DNA of 64,000 nt from Candidatus Nitrososphaera evergladensis SR1 (GTDB taxonomy: Archaea > Thermoproteota > Nitrososphaeria > Nitrososphaerales > Nitrososphaeraceae): assembly GCF_000730285.1 (NCBI RefSeq), contig NZ_CP007174.1, forward strand, positions 1,178,001-1,242,000. Direction: 5' to 3'. The position numbers and the translations under genes were made by a program. Positions within the stretch are counted from its first letter, which is position 1, and each line of letters begins with the position of its first letter. Below, piece by piece: positions 45,196 to 53,434 of this stretch. Under the pieces are notes generated by a model. It worked only from the letters and a program-made list of their open reading frames with translations. It made no database searches and was not told the DNA's origin.

Positions 45196-46725
45196 TTAGT
45201 GCTCAATGTGCGGCTCTTTTCTTTTATAGTCGTAATATACTTCTCCAAGCTGGAATGGATCGTTCATGTCCGCGTACCTGCCTTTCATTGCGCTGTGTAT
45301 CAGGTTTGCGATAAACAGCACCATCGAAGTGCCGATTGTCCACGCGCCTATCGTCGAGATCTGGTTCATCAAGATGAGCGGCTCCGTCGGCACGTAGTCA
45401 AACACGCGCCTTGGCTGCCCGTACAGGCCCATGAGGTGTTGCGTTATAAAAGTAAGCGACACCCCGACAAACAGGAGCCAGAACTGTATCATTGCCGCCT
45501 TTTCGTTATACATCCTGCCGGTCATCATGGGGAACAGGTAGTAGATGAACGCAATGAAGGCAAAAGTGATGATCCCCATCAAAAAGAGGTGCATGTGCCC
45601 AACTACCCAGTAGGTGTCGTGCGTGATAAAGTCAAGCGGCATGGCGGTGTTTACAACGCCTCCGGCTCCGGCCAAGTAGAACGTTACTATCCCGCCGACC
45701 ACGTATGCCATCGGGGATTTGAAACTTACCCTGCCTCCCCACATCGTAGCTATCCAGTTGAACACGTGCATGGCAGACGCAGGAACCGCTGCAAGCGTTC
45801 CTACCATGAACACGGTCTTTTCGGTAAAGCTCTCGCCTGTCGAGAACATGTGGTGCCCCCACGATGCAAAGCTTACAATGGCCAGCAGTACAAATGCGGT
45901 TACTCCCGACTGGTAGCTGAATATGGGCTTTCTTGAAAATCTGGGAATGATCTCATACATCATGCCTATGGCGGGTATCACAAAGACGTACACTTCAGGG
46001 TGGAACGTGAACCAGAACAGGTGCTGGTACGCTATCGGGTCTCCGCCCCTTGTCGGGTCAAAAAAGCCCGTTACCCCAAGCCTGTCCGTGTACAGCATGA
46101 TGAGCGCTGTGGTGAACGTCGGGAGCGAGACCAGTAATATCAAAGATGCAGTAAAGATGGACCAGACAAACAGCGATGTCTTCATCAACGGCAGGTCCGG
46201 GTGCTTCATCTTTAGTATCGTGACTATGAAATTTATCGAGCCGAGGATTGACGAAAGCCCAAGTATCTTTAGTCCAAATATCAACATGTCTGCAGCTGGT
46301 GCTGGCGCTTTGGTCGTAGAATAAGGCGGGTAGAGATTCCACGTAGTGTCTGCAAACCCGAGCCATATCAGGCCCGCCGCCACCGGTATCATCCAGAACG
46401 CGATTGCATTGAGCTTTGGCCATGCCATGTCTTTGTACCTGACCATGATTGGTACCAGGTAGTTCCCCACCCCTGCTCCAAAAGGCAGTACCCACAAAAA
46501 GAGCATCGTTATTCCGTGCGTGGTAAACACCCTGTGGAAGGTAGTCGAATCTGGAAAGACCTGCTGGCCTGGCAGGAACAGCTCGGTGCGTATGCCCATA
46601 GCAAGCGCCCCTCCGATCATAACAGCAGTGATGGAGAAAACTATGTAGAGAAGCCCAATGTCAGTGTGATGAGTAGAAAAGAGAATTTCCCACATGGGGC
46701 GAGGTTGTTTTGCTTCTAGGACCAT
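45196..46725 (-). CDS. Haem-copper oxidase subunit I, A-type
   Basis: Terminal oxidase catalytic subunit (509 aa) with 12 predicted membrane helices. Metal ligands are visible: the helix-II histidine in FTTHGITMLFLW, the CuB His and cross-linked Tyr in FHPEVYVFVIP, the CuB pair in WGHHMFSTG, and the haem ligands in HDTYWVVGHMHLFLMG. The Glu/Tyr pattern of the HPEVY motif marks an A-type enzyme. It reduces O2 to water and pumps protons, ending the ammonia-oxidation electron chain. ATG 46725 is preferred; the upstream GTG 46755 adds a non-conserved leader. No cupredoxin subunit II is adjacent on this strand, which is unusual. Confidence 0.94.
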   Translation of the reverse strand: MVLEAKQPRPMWEILFSTHHTDIGLLYIVFSITAVMIGGALAMGIRTELFLPGQQVFPDSTTFHRVFTTHGITMLFLWVLPFGAGVGNYLVPIMVRYKDMAWPKLNAIAFWMIPVAAGLIWLGFADTTWNLYPPYSTTKAPAPAADMLIFGLKILGLSSILGSINFIVTILKMKHPDLPLMKTSLFVWSIFTASLILLVSLPTFTTALIMLYTDRLGVTGFFDPTRGGDPIAYQHLFWFTFHPEVYVFVIPAIGMMYEIIPRFSRKPIFSYQSGVTAFVLLAIVSFASWGHHMFSTGESFTEKTVFMVGTLAAVPASAMHVFNWIATMWGGRVSFKSPMAYVVGGIVTFYLAGAGGVVNTAMPLDFITHDTYWVVGHMHLFLMGIITFAFIAFIYYLFPMMTGRMYNEKAAMIQFWLLFVGVSLTFITQHLMGLYGQPRRVFDYVPTEPLILMNQISTIGAWTIGTSMVLFIANLIHSAMKGRYADMNDPFQLGEVYYDYKRKEPHIEH

Positions 46726-47041
46726 TGGACATGCCTCTTCAGCAAATCTCCCCACTTGAAGAGAGTTCGCTATAATGCTGCCCCATTCATAATTTAAAAC
46801 AGTTGACGATGTGACAGTTTTATTTTCTCTGAATTTGTTTTAGCGTCAGTTAATTGCTGCATATGTTAAATTCTTCTAGCGCCAAAATGTTTTTTTGCAC
46901 CAGCAATGAATCGCCCTTTGTAAGTCATGTCTTATTCTATGTATTATATTTGCAGGCAGCCATAATGCCAAGTAACTTTACTGAACAAAGATGAGCAAGA
47001 CACATAAATAAAATGAGTCTTGAAACACACACAAGTACGGA

Positions 47042-47563
47042 ATGCTGCAGATAGCTGCTAAAAAGAAACTGCCTTTGTACGTGCTGCTGGGCTCGATCGC
47101 AGCAATCGCGTTTTTGGTGGCTTATGTAGCGGCAAACGGCACCGGCGAAGGGCCGGTTGGCGAAGCATTTGTAAACGAGGAGCTCCCGCCTCCTGGAACG
47201 TTTCCGTACTTTCTAAAGCCGATTACCTGGCTGATGATAGTGGTTTTTGCCGGCTGGTTCTCTTTTATGGAACTGATGAAAAACCAGATCAAGCTCCTCG
47301 ATGACAACTGGCGCTATTTTTACGCAATGGTCCTGTTCATAATAGTGGCTATTTCTTTTTACGAAATCCTCTACAACTTTATGTACTGGGGCGCTATTCT
47401 GTCCAAGCAGCCCGAGGCCGCGCTCGACCCTGACAACGTGGCAAACGGCTTTCCCTCGCAGCTCTATCAGGTAAACATCGTGTTTGCCACCAAGGTGGGC
47501 GTCACCATCTTTGCCTGCGCGGTGTACGCACTGGCCTTGCTAAAGTTTTCCGGCAGCAGATGA
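47042..47563 (+). CDS. Four-span membrane protein, possibly oxidase-associated
   Basis: A 173-residue protein with four predicted helices (about residues 10-32, 59-82, 90-120, 143-168). Between the first two lies a short outer loop with EGPVGEAFVNEELPPPGTF. No metal-binding motif is seen. It is divergent from the oxidase subunit gene, which raises the possibility that it is an accessory subunit of the same complex, but no homology is recognised. ATG 47042 has a TAAATAAAAT box about 27 nt upstream. Confidence 0.75.
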   Translation: MLQIAAKKKLPLYVLLGSIAAIAFLVAYVAANGTGEGPVGEAFVNEELPPPGTFPYFLKPITWLMIVVFAGWFSFMELMKNQIKLLDDNWRYFYAMVLFIIVAISFYEILYNFMYWGAILSKQPEAALDPDNVANGFPSQLYQVNIVFATKVGVTIFACAVYALALLKFSGSR

Positions 47564-47618
47564 AGTCTTTCTTTAAAGGATTAATTATGTCGCCCAGATC
47601 CAATGCAATAATACTGGG

Positions 47619-48542
47619 ATGCCTGACATACAGGATAATGCACATCGCTACTTTGCAACCTCAGTCGCCCTCGTGACCACCGACGGCAAGTCGGGCAAGA
47701 ATGTGATGGCGGCAGAGTGGGCCATGCAGGTCTCGTACGAGCCGATGCTTATTGCAATATTTATCCATGACTCTCCGACATTGTGGAACATAAAAGAAAA
47801 CGGCATGTTTGGGGTCAACATTGCCGCAGACGACCAGGCAGAGATTGTCAACATCGCCGGCGGCTATTCCGGGACAGAAATAGCCAAGCTTGCAATACCG
47901 CAGACTTTTCAGACATACGCCGGCAAGGGCGTCCCCATGATAAAGGGGTGCGCGCTTGCTTGCGAGTGCAAGGTTATGTCGGTGCAGGAAATGGGCGACC
48001 ACGTGATGGTAGTTGGAGAGGCCATTTCTGCAACGTTTGACGAAAAGAAATCCCCTCTGATATACACGCGGGGAAACTACCGCAAGATTGGGGGCAAGCT
48101 TGCGTCGGGCAGAAAAACAGTGCGCCTGTCTCCAAAGGCGTTTGCCGAGTTCAAGCGCATGTCCGGCGGGCAGTTTGTGCTAAAGGCGGCAGTTGCAGTT
48201 GTCAGAGATGGTAGAAAGACGCTGTTTGTAAGAATGGAAAGCTCTTCGTCATGGATGCTGCCCGCAGTCGTGCCCGAAAGGGGCACGGACTATAAAAAAG
48301 CGGTTTCCCTGCACCTGAAGTCAATAGGCGTGCAAGCGCAAATTGAGGGAATCGCTGGAATTGAGCGCATGATGCTAAAGTCCGGCAAGCAGCAGTCGCT
48401 GCGGGCAAACTTTGTCGTGTTTTCCTGCACTGCCAACGCAATAAAAGAAGACGACGACAACAACGACAACAAAAAAGGATGGTTCCTGCATCCGCCAAGG
48501 AACCTGCTGCTAAAGAGCCTGCTGCTATTTCAAAAGGCCTGA
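47619..48542 (+). CDS. Flavin reductase-like FMN-binding domain fused to a degenerate Nudix-like domain
   Basis: A 307-residue two-domain protein. Residues 1-170 match flavin-reductase-like split-barrel proteins (RYFATSVALVTT, then NVMAAEWAMQVSYEPMLIAIFI, TLWNIKENGMFGVNI). Residues about 185-290 look like a Nudix fold (VLKAAVAVVRDGRKTLFVRME, WMLPAVVPERGTDYKKAVSLHLKSIGV) but the box G-x5-E-x7-R-E-U-x-E-E has lost the catalytic Glu pair, so it should not hydrolyse nucleotides. An Asp/Asn run (DDDNNDNKK) follows, then a hydrophobic C-terminus. The domain may bind a nucleotide ligand. The 3' end overlaps the convergent aminotransferase gene by 18 nt. Confidence 0.82.
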   Translation: MPDIQDNAHRYFATSVALVTTDGKSGKNVMAAEWAMQVSYEPMLIAIFIHDSPTLWNIKENGMFGVNIAADDQAEIVNIAGGYSGTEIAKLAIPQTFQTYAGKGVPMIKGCALACECKVMSVQEMGDHVMVVGEAISATFDEKKSPLIYTRGNYRKIGGKLASGRKTVRLSPKAFAEFKRMSGGQFVLKAAVAVVRDGRKTLFVRMESSSSWMLPAVVPERGTDYKKAVSLHLKSIGVQAQIEGIAGIERMMLKSGKQQSLRANFVVFSCTANAIKEDDDNNDNKKGWFLHPPRNLLLKSLLLFQKA

Positions 48543-49883
48543 GCTGGCGATTTTCTCTGTCGCTTCCAAGAGCTTCTTTACGTCTGCTTCGTCGTGCGCG
48601 TACGAGATGGCTCCCATCTTGGTCGGCAAAAAGAATACGCCGTGCTCTGCCATGAGTGCCGTGTGGTATTTCACCAGCTTGCCCTTGTCAGACGTTGCAA
48701 CGTCTGTCGCGTTTTCGACGTCTGCTGTCCCCTCCTTTACAAAATGCGTCAGGAAAATTGAATTGGTGCCAGTAACCCTGCACGGGACGCCAGCATCTGC
48801 AAATATCTTGGCAAGGCCCTTTCTTGCCATCTCGCCCAGCCTGTCTACCTTGCCATATACCTTGCGCTCGTTTTTCTTCAAGAAATCAAGCGTGGCAAGG
48901 CCGGCGGCCATCGTGGCAGGGTTTGCCGAGAACGTTCCCCCGCCGATTGCGCAGCGCGCCTCCTTTTCCCTTATTGAAACAGGGTCGGCAAGCGACATGA
49001 TGTCCTTGTCTCCGCACACGACCCCGATTGGCATTCCGCCTCCGCAGATCTTGCCCAGCGTGAACAGGTCCGGCTCAAGCCCGTACGTGCCCTGCGCGCC
49101 GTGCAGCGAAAGCCTGAATCCAGTCACTATCTCGTCCAGGATGAAAAGTGCGCCGTTTTTCTTGCAAAATTCCTGCAACCCTTCAAGGTAGCCTTTTGCC
49201 GGCGGTATGCAGCCTGCTCCTCCAAGGACCGGCTCTATTATGACGCACGCAAGGTCGTCCTTTATAGTCTCCAGAACCTTGAGCGACGCTTCAAGGTCAT
49301 TAAACGGCACGGACTCGACGTACTGGCCCTCGTCCTGTACGAGCCCCGGTCCCTCTTCTGCTTCAAAGGGAAAGTTGACAGTCTGCATCAGGGTGGTGTT
49401 AAAGCCGTGCCAGCCTCCTATCGCCTTGGCGATTACGCGCCTTCCAGTCTTTGCGCGGGCAAGCCTGACTGCGTACATCGTGGCTTCAGAGCCGGTGCTG
49501 CTAAAGCGCATCATCTCCGCCCTTGGCATCAGCTTTTGGATGGCCTCTGCCAGCTCCACGGACACGTCGTTTACAACGCCGTACAGGGTGCCGTTTTTTG
49601 CCTGCTTTGCAAGCGCAGAGGCAACGGGCGGCGGCGAGTGGCCAAGGATGAGGGCCCAGTGGCCCATCCAATAGTCAGTGTACTTGTTGCCGTCGACGTC
49701 AAAGAGGGTCTTGCCCCTTGCCGCGTTCACAAAGAACGGGTACGGCTCGAAATAGCGGATGTTGTGGCTGATGCCTCCCGGAAACAGCTTTTCTGACCTT
49801 GAGTAAAGGCGCCTTGACTTGCCTGTCTTTGCCTTGTAGCGCCTTATGTAACTCTCATAATAGTAGTAGTGGTCGTTGTTCAT
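48525..49883 (-). CDS. GSA aminomutase-like class-III aminotransferase
   Basis: PLP-dependent aminotransferase of 452 residues. PLP-site features are GSEATMYAVRLARAKTGRR, FILDEIVTGFRL and the Schiff-base lysine in LFTLGKICGGGMPIGVVCG. It is closest to the glutamate-1-semialdehyde aminomutase group in overall layout. However, the N-terminal GSA-AT signature PGGVNSPVRAF is replaced by PGGISHNIRYF, and the start is a Tyr/Asn-rich tail. It may therefore act on another substrate; true HemL would be expected elsewhere in the genome with hem genes. No haem genes flank it here. Confidence 0.85.
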   Translation of the reverse strand: MNNDHYYYYESYIRRYKAKTGKSRRLYSRSEKLFPGGISHNIRYFEPYPFFVNAARGKTLFDVDGNKYTDYWMGHWALILGHSPPPVASALAKQAKNGTLYGVVNDVSVELAEAIQKLMPRAEMMRFSSTGSEATMYAVRLARAKTGRRVIAKAIGGWHGFNTTLMQTVNFPFEAEEGPGLVQDEGQYVESVPFNDLEASLKVLETIKDDLACVIIEPVLGGAGCIPPAKGYLEGLQEFCKKNGALFILDEIVTGFRLSLHGAQGTYGLEPDLFTLGKICGGGMPIGVVCGDKDIMSLADPVSIREKEARCAIGGGTFSANPATMAAGLATLDFLKKNERKVYGKVDRLGEMARKGLAKIFADAGVPCRVTGTNSIFLTHFVKEGTADVENATDVATSDKGKLVKYHTALMAEHGVFFLPTKMGAISYAHDEADVKKLLEATEKIASSGLLK

Positions 49884-49968
49884 GTGGTGAACGTAACTGC
49901 GTGCGGGCTAGATCATGTATAATCTTTTTGCAAGCAGATCGTTTATTTTGCCCGGCCGTGTCCTGACA

Positions 49969-50142
49969 ATGAAGAATAAGATGATGATGAACTGTCTGCA
50001 GTGCCACCATACGTACCAGGCCCACGAAAAGAACTCTCCGAGGGCCAGCTCTATACTGCGGGTCGGCAAATGCCTGGTGCCCGGATGCGACTGCACGCAG
50101 TACGTGGACAAGATAGAGACTATAGACGAAGATCTGCTCTAG
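49969..50142 (+). CDS. Small zinc-binding-like protein
   Basis: About 57 residues (starting MKNKMMMNCLQCHHTY) with the cysteines CLQC and CLVPGCDC arranged as a zinc site (two pairs about 30 residues apart) and an acidic end (IETIDEDLL). Small zinc-ribbon proteins of this kind are common in thaumarchaea. A TTTATTTTG box about 25 nt upstream of ATG 49969 supports this start over the longer frame from 49915. It overlaps the convergent gene by four bases. Partner unknown. Confidence 0.65.
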   Translation: MKNKMMMNCLQCHHTYQAHEKNSPRASSILRVGKCLVPGCDCTQYVDKIETIDEDLL

Positions 50143-50405
50143 TTGCTATTGAGGTTTCTAAGGGACGGCGGGATTTTTGCGTCTTCCTCCGTAATCTTGG
50201 GCAGCGGCTCAAAACCGTACTGCGCTCTCAGGGTTTCCTGCTGCTGGCGCATCACCTCGTCAGAAAACTTGGGACCGATATGGCCAAACCATGCCCACAG
50301 GAGAATGACTATTGCAAGAGAAATGCCCATTACAAGTATGCACGCCGCTACCGCTGTCATGTGGTATCCTCCCTCGGGTTTTTCGTGATGAGCGCACATG
50401 GCCAT
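50139..50405 (-). CDS. Small single-span membrane protein
   Basis: About 88 residues beginning MAMCAHHEKPEGG, with one membrane helix (TAVAACILVMGISLAIVILLWAWF) and a cytosolic, glutamine- and charge-rich tail (DEVMRQQQETLRAQYGFEPLPKITEEDAKIPPSL). The ATG at 50405 is chosen because TTTAAAAAG (50428-50436) is 27 nt upstream; the longer frame to 50495 has no such box. No family is recognised. Confidence 0.65.
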   Translation of the reverse strand: MAMCAHHEKPEGGYHMTAVAACILVMGISLAIVILLWAWFGHIGPKFSDEVMRQQQETLRAQYGFEPLPKITEEDAKIPPSLRNLNSN

Positions 50406-50514
50406 CCGTAGTTCAAAACCTCGGCTTTTTAAACCTATTTTCCTGCACCTGCGCGCGCCATGATAGCCACCCGCATAATCTTTAAGGTGCAGCACACCAA
50501 CTTGCTAGTGAAGG

Positions 50515-51183
50515 TTGGACCTAGAGAGCTTTGTAGCCGACGTCACGTCCCTTGCAGACAGAATGGCCGCCGGCGAGCCACAAGAAAACATCCAGCGACT
50601 CGACTTTGTCAGGAGCAGGCTGATAGGGCTCTATCAGAGAAACCTGGTCAAGATAAACCACTCGGCGATGGAGCTGGTGTGCGCCAAGCACCTTATCCGC
50701 GACGGCTACTCTGTGGACGTCGAAAAGCAGCTGACCGACATCCTGGTCTGCGACGTCTATGCGACCAAGGGCGATGGCGTGGCCCTCGTAGAGATAGAGA
50801 CCGGCTTTATCCCGCCAGAGCACGCGCTTGACCCCTTGTCATATTACGCTGCAAGGATTGCAAGCAAGATTGCACGGTACAGCAAGCACTCAAACAAGTT
50901 CGTCCTTGCGACCCCTCCCGTCAGCATACTGCCGATACCAAACCTGTTCAGGCGGCCGCCCCGGGACAGGACTGCCGAGGAGGTAAAGGAGGTCAAGGCG
51001 CTGTGCGACAGGTACTATTCAAACCCTCCAATCGGCGAAGAAGAGATCCTTAACGCGCACCTCCACATGGTCTACATCATCAACATCGACGCCGGCCGGG
51101 TGGTAGAGATGGACATAGACTTGTACCTGGAAAAAGTGGGCGAGATGCTGGCAAAGGGGATGGCCGGCATATCTAGCAGCTAG
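50515..51183 (+). CDS. PD-(D/E)XK-like protein paired with a helicase
   Basis: A 222-residue soluble protein. The centre (about residues 62-100) reads LIRDGYSVDVEKQLTDILVCDVYATKGDGVALVEIETGF, which looks like a PD-(D/E)XK nuclease core: an upstream Asp (ILVCDVYA) followed by an acidic E-x-E (VEIETG). The lysine of the motif is not at the usual place, so activity is uncertain. The C-terminus (VYIINIDAGRVVEMDIDLYLEKV) is conserved-looking. It starts at TTG 50515 with an AATCTTTAAG box about 30 nt upstream. It is convergent with the SF2 helicase gene (4 nt overlap), so an association with DNA repair is only a guess. Confidence 0.68.
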   Translation: MDLESFVADVTSLADRMAAGEPQENIQRLDFVRSRLIGLYQRNLVKINHSAMELVCAKHLIRDGYSVDVEKQLTDILVCDVYATKGDGVALVEIETGFIPPEHALDPLSYYAARIASKIARYSKHSNKFVLATPPVSILPIPNLFRRPPRDRTAEEVKEVKALCDRYYSNPPIGEEEILNAHLHMVYIINIDAGRVVEMDIDLYLEKVGEMLAKGMAGISSS

Positions 51184-52490
51184 AGTATCGTCCTTTGCCC
51201 GCGCGCAGGCCTTTTGCCGCTGTCCCGGGGCGTCCTTGCTGACCTGCTCTCTTCACTTAATGATGATTTTTCAATTGCGGCATTTACCATCTTGACAATA
51301 TTCTTGTCCTTCGTGTCCCTGACGTGCACGACGTAGACAAGCGCATGGTCCTTGCCTTCTGCCTTTCTCACCACCCTGCCTATCCTCTGCGCCACGCGGT
51401 TTGCGTTTGCGGCACTTGCAAGGATTATGGCGATGCCGACCTGCGGCACGTCGTAGCCTATCTCAAGCGTGTGCACCGACAAGAGTGGGTAATAGTCCTT
51501 GCCCCAGCTGCCAAGGATCTCCTCGCGCTCGTACCTCGGCACGCCGTTGTGTATTGTCCTTGCCGGGATTCCCGACGACTCGAGCATGTCGCGCAGCTGC
51601 TGTATCGAGTCGACAGTCTCGCTAAATATCATTATGCGCTCCTTTGGATGCTGCTTGACAATGTCTACCGTGGCGTACAGCTTTTGCTTTGTGGAGCTGA
51701 GAAGCTCTTTTCGCTTGCGCACCATCGCAAACCACTGCTTTGCCAAGGACGCCCGGGCTCCTCCGCGCATAAGCACCTTTGTCATCCTTGCCGGGTCGTA
51801 CACCTGCAGTTTCCTTGAGATTTCCTTTATCGCGCCGGTTGCCTCGTCGTAGATCTTTTGCTCCTCGTCTGTAAATTTCACCTCGACTTCCTTTACGACT
51901 GGCCTTGCAAGCCTGCCATCTGACACGGCGTCTTTTATCATGTATTTTTTCACGGGCGGGGCGACCACAAGTATCGTACCGTAGCGCGGGTCGCGCTCGT
52001 CTATGGTTGCAGTCAGCCCAAGTATTGCCTTGCCCGGGTCTTCAACGATTACGTCAAATATCCTGTCAAATTCTACAGCAGTCTCGCTAACCAGGTGGAC
52101 CTCGTCAAGCACCACCATGTCTGCCTGCCTGACAAGGTCAAAGTTGTTGATGACGCTCTGGTAAGTGCTTATCGTTATCTCCCTGCTGGCGTCCTTGCGC
52201 TCGCCGTAATAGGTGCCGATCGCGCCCTCGTCGATGCCGTAGCTGAGGAGGCGCCTGACGTTCTGGCTGATGAGCACAATCCTTGGCACGATAAACAAGA
52301 TGGCATATCTCTTTTTGCCCGACTGGATGGCCGCCTGCCTTGCGCACTCCCACGCAATCTCTGTCTTGCCAGTGCCGGTGCTAAATATCACCGAGCCTCT
52401 GCGGCCGTTCTGCATCCACGCCTCTGCCGCCTCTGTCTGGTCTCTCTTGAGCTCAAAGGGGAACTGGAGGCTTGCTATGGCCGGCAACAC
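51180..52490 (-). CDS. SF2 DNA helicase, XPB-like
   Basis: A 436-residue helicase. Motif I is FSTGTGKTEIAWE (Walker A), motif II is MVVLDEVHL (DEVH), motif III is GLTATIDERD, and motif VI is ANRVAQRIGRVVR. The overall arrangement is close to archaeal XPB-type translocases, which open DNA in repair or transcription, but it lacks the long N-terminal damage-recognition part. The C-terminus is Arg/Ser-rich (SARTPRDSGKRPARGQRTIL). It starts at GTG 52490, with AAGTTTTTAGTG about 30 nt upstream. It is divergent from tsr3 by 64 nt. Confidence 0.85.
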   Translation of the reverse strand: MLPAIASLQFPFELKRDQTEAAEAWMQNGRRGSVIFSTGTGKTEIAWECARQAAIQSGKKRYAILFIVPRIVLISQNVRRLLSYGIDEGAIGTYYGERKDASREITISTYQSVINNFDLVRQADMVVLDEVHLVSETAVEFDRIFDVIVEDPGKAILGLTATIDERDPRYGTILVVAPPVKKYMIKDAVSDGRLARPVVKEVEVKFTDEEQKIYDEATGAIKEISRKLQVYDPARMTKVLMRGGARASLAKQWFAMVRKRKELLSSTKQKLYATVDIVKQHPKERIMIFSETVDSIQQLRDMLESSGIPARTIHNGVPRYEREEILGSWGKDYYPLLSVHTLEIGYDVPQVGIAIILASAANANRVAQRIGRVVRKAEGKDHALVYVVHVRDTKDKNIVKMVNAAIEKSSLSEESRSARTPRDSGKRPARGQRTIL

Positions 52491-52554
52491 ACTATTGACT
52501 TGGTCAAGCCTGCACCACTAAAAACTTTAATGGTGTTGCAGGTCCATGCAGCAT

Positions 52555-53061
52555 GTGAAGCCGCAGGTCTACATGATGCGCCAGGACGACCCGTTCAAGT
52601 GCACTGCGGCAAAGCTTGCAAAATTCAAAATTGCCGAGCCCGTGAAATTCATACGCAAGGACGCAATCGTGCTAAACCCGTTTTCCGAGACGCTGCTCAC
52701 GAAAAACGACGCAGGCATTGCAAGCTCTGTGTGCGCGGTGGATTGCTCGTGGGAGCGGGCCGACGACGTCGCAAAGCACCAGCGAGTGTTTTCTGCCGGC
52801 ATCGGCCGCAGGCTGCCTGCCATGCTTGCGGCAAACCCTACGAATTATGCAAAACTTGGCAAGCTGTCAAGCGCAGAGGCCCTTGCGGGCGCGCTGTACA
52901 TCCTTGGCGACAGGCAGACGGCGGCAGAAATAATGAACAAGTTCAAGTGGGGACACACGTTTTTGGAGCTGAATGCCAACTTGCTTGAAGATTATTCAAG
53001 CGCCGAGACGCAAGAGCAGATGATGCAGACAGAGCTAGAGTATTTTCCAAACCTAAAATAA
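52555..53061 (+). CDS. tsr3: rRNA aminocarboxypropyltransferase Tsr3
   Basis: SAM-dependent enzyme that adds the aminocarboxypropyl group to a hypermodified uridine of small-subunit rRNA. Family hallmarks are VYMMRQDDPFKCTAAKLAKF at the N-terminus, IVLNPFSE, VCAVDCSWERAD and RRLPAMLAANPTNYAKLGKLSSAEALAGALYI in the core. At 168 aa it has the normal archaeal size. GTG 52555 is preferred over ATG 52546 because the CTTTAAT box (about 52525-52531) is then 27 nt away and the leader matches relatives. RNase P RNA follows on the same strand. Confidence 0.93.
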   Translation: MKPQVYMMRQDDPFKCTAAKLAKFKIAEPVKFIRKDAIVLNPFSETLLTKNDAGIASSVCAVDCSWERADDVAKHQRVFSAGIGRRLPAMLAANPTNYAKLGKLSSAEALAGALYILGDRQTAAEIMNKFKWGHTFLELNANLLEDYSSAETQEQMMQTELEYFPNLK

Positions 53062-53082
53062 CAAGCAGTGCCAATATGGTTT

Positions 53083-53362
53083 GCGAGCCAGCGGGCGGGC
53101 GACTCGAAAGAGAGGAAACTCCTCCCTCGCTGCAGGCACCCGAATTGGCGACAATTAGCCGGAGACGGCTGGCGACGGAACAGAAAAGAGATCCGGTCGG
53201 GACAATACCATGATGGCGCAAGCCTGAGGTTTCCGATACCGGAATGAAACTGCCGACCCGGGTGGAGCAAGGCCAAACAGAGCTCAAGGGTCCTGCACCT
53301 GCTCAGGTTGGCTGCTCAGCGGAATCCCGCCTAGAACAGAAGGAGGGTTACGGCTGGCACGC
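53083..53362 (+). ncRNA. rnpB: RNase P RNA
   Basis: Archaeal RNase P RNA. The terminal helix P1 pairs GCG-A-GCCAGC (53083-53092) with GCTGGC-A-CGC (53353-53362). Conserved blocks are visible: GAGGAAACTCC (CR-I) near the 5' end, GGAGCAAGGCCAAACAGAG (CR-IV) in the centre, and AGAACAGAAGGAGGGTTACGG (CR-V) before P1'. A CTAAAATAA box at 53052-53060 is 27 nt before the 5' end. It processes the 5' ends of tRNA precursors. A T-tract follows at 53370-53376. No reading frame here is credible. Confidence 0.93.
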
Positions 53363-53367
53363 ACACA

Positions 53368-53377
53368 TCTTTTTTTC
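53368..53377 (+). terminator. T-tract terminator of rnpB
   Basis: TCTTTTTTTC immediately after the P1' strand of RNase P RNA fits an archaeal oligo-T terminator. Confidence 0.65.
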
Positions 53378-53434
53378 ACAAACAACCATAGACAAGCATT
53401 ATTACGCACCAGTACGCCAGAACATCAGCAATAA

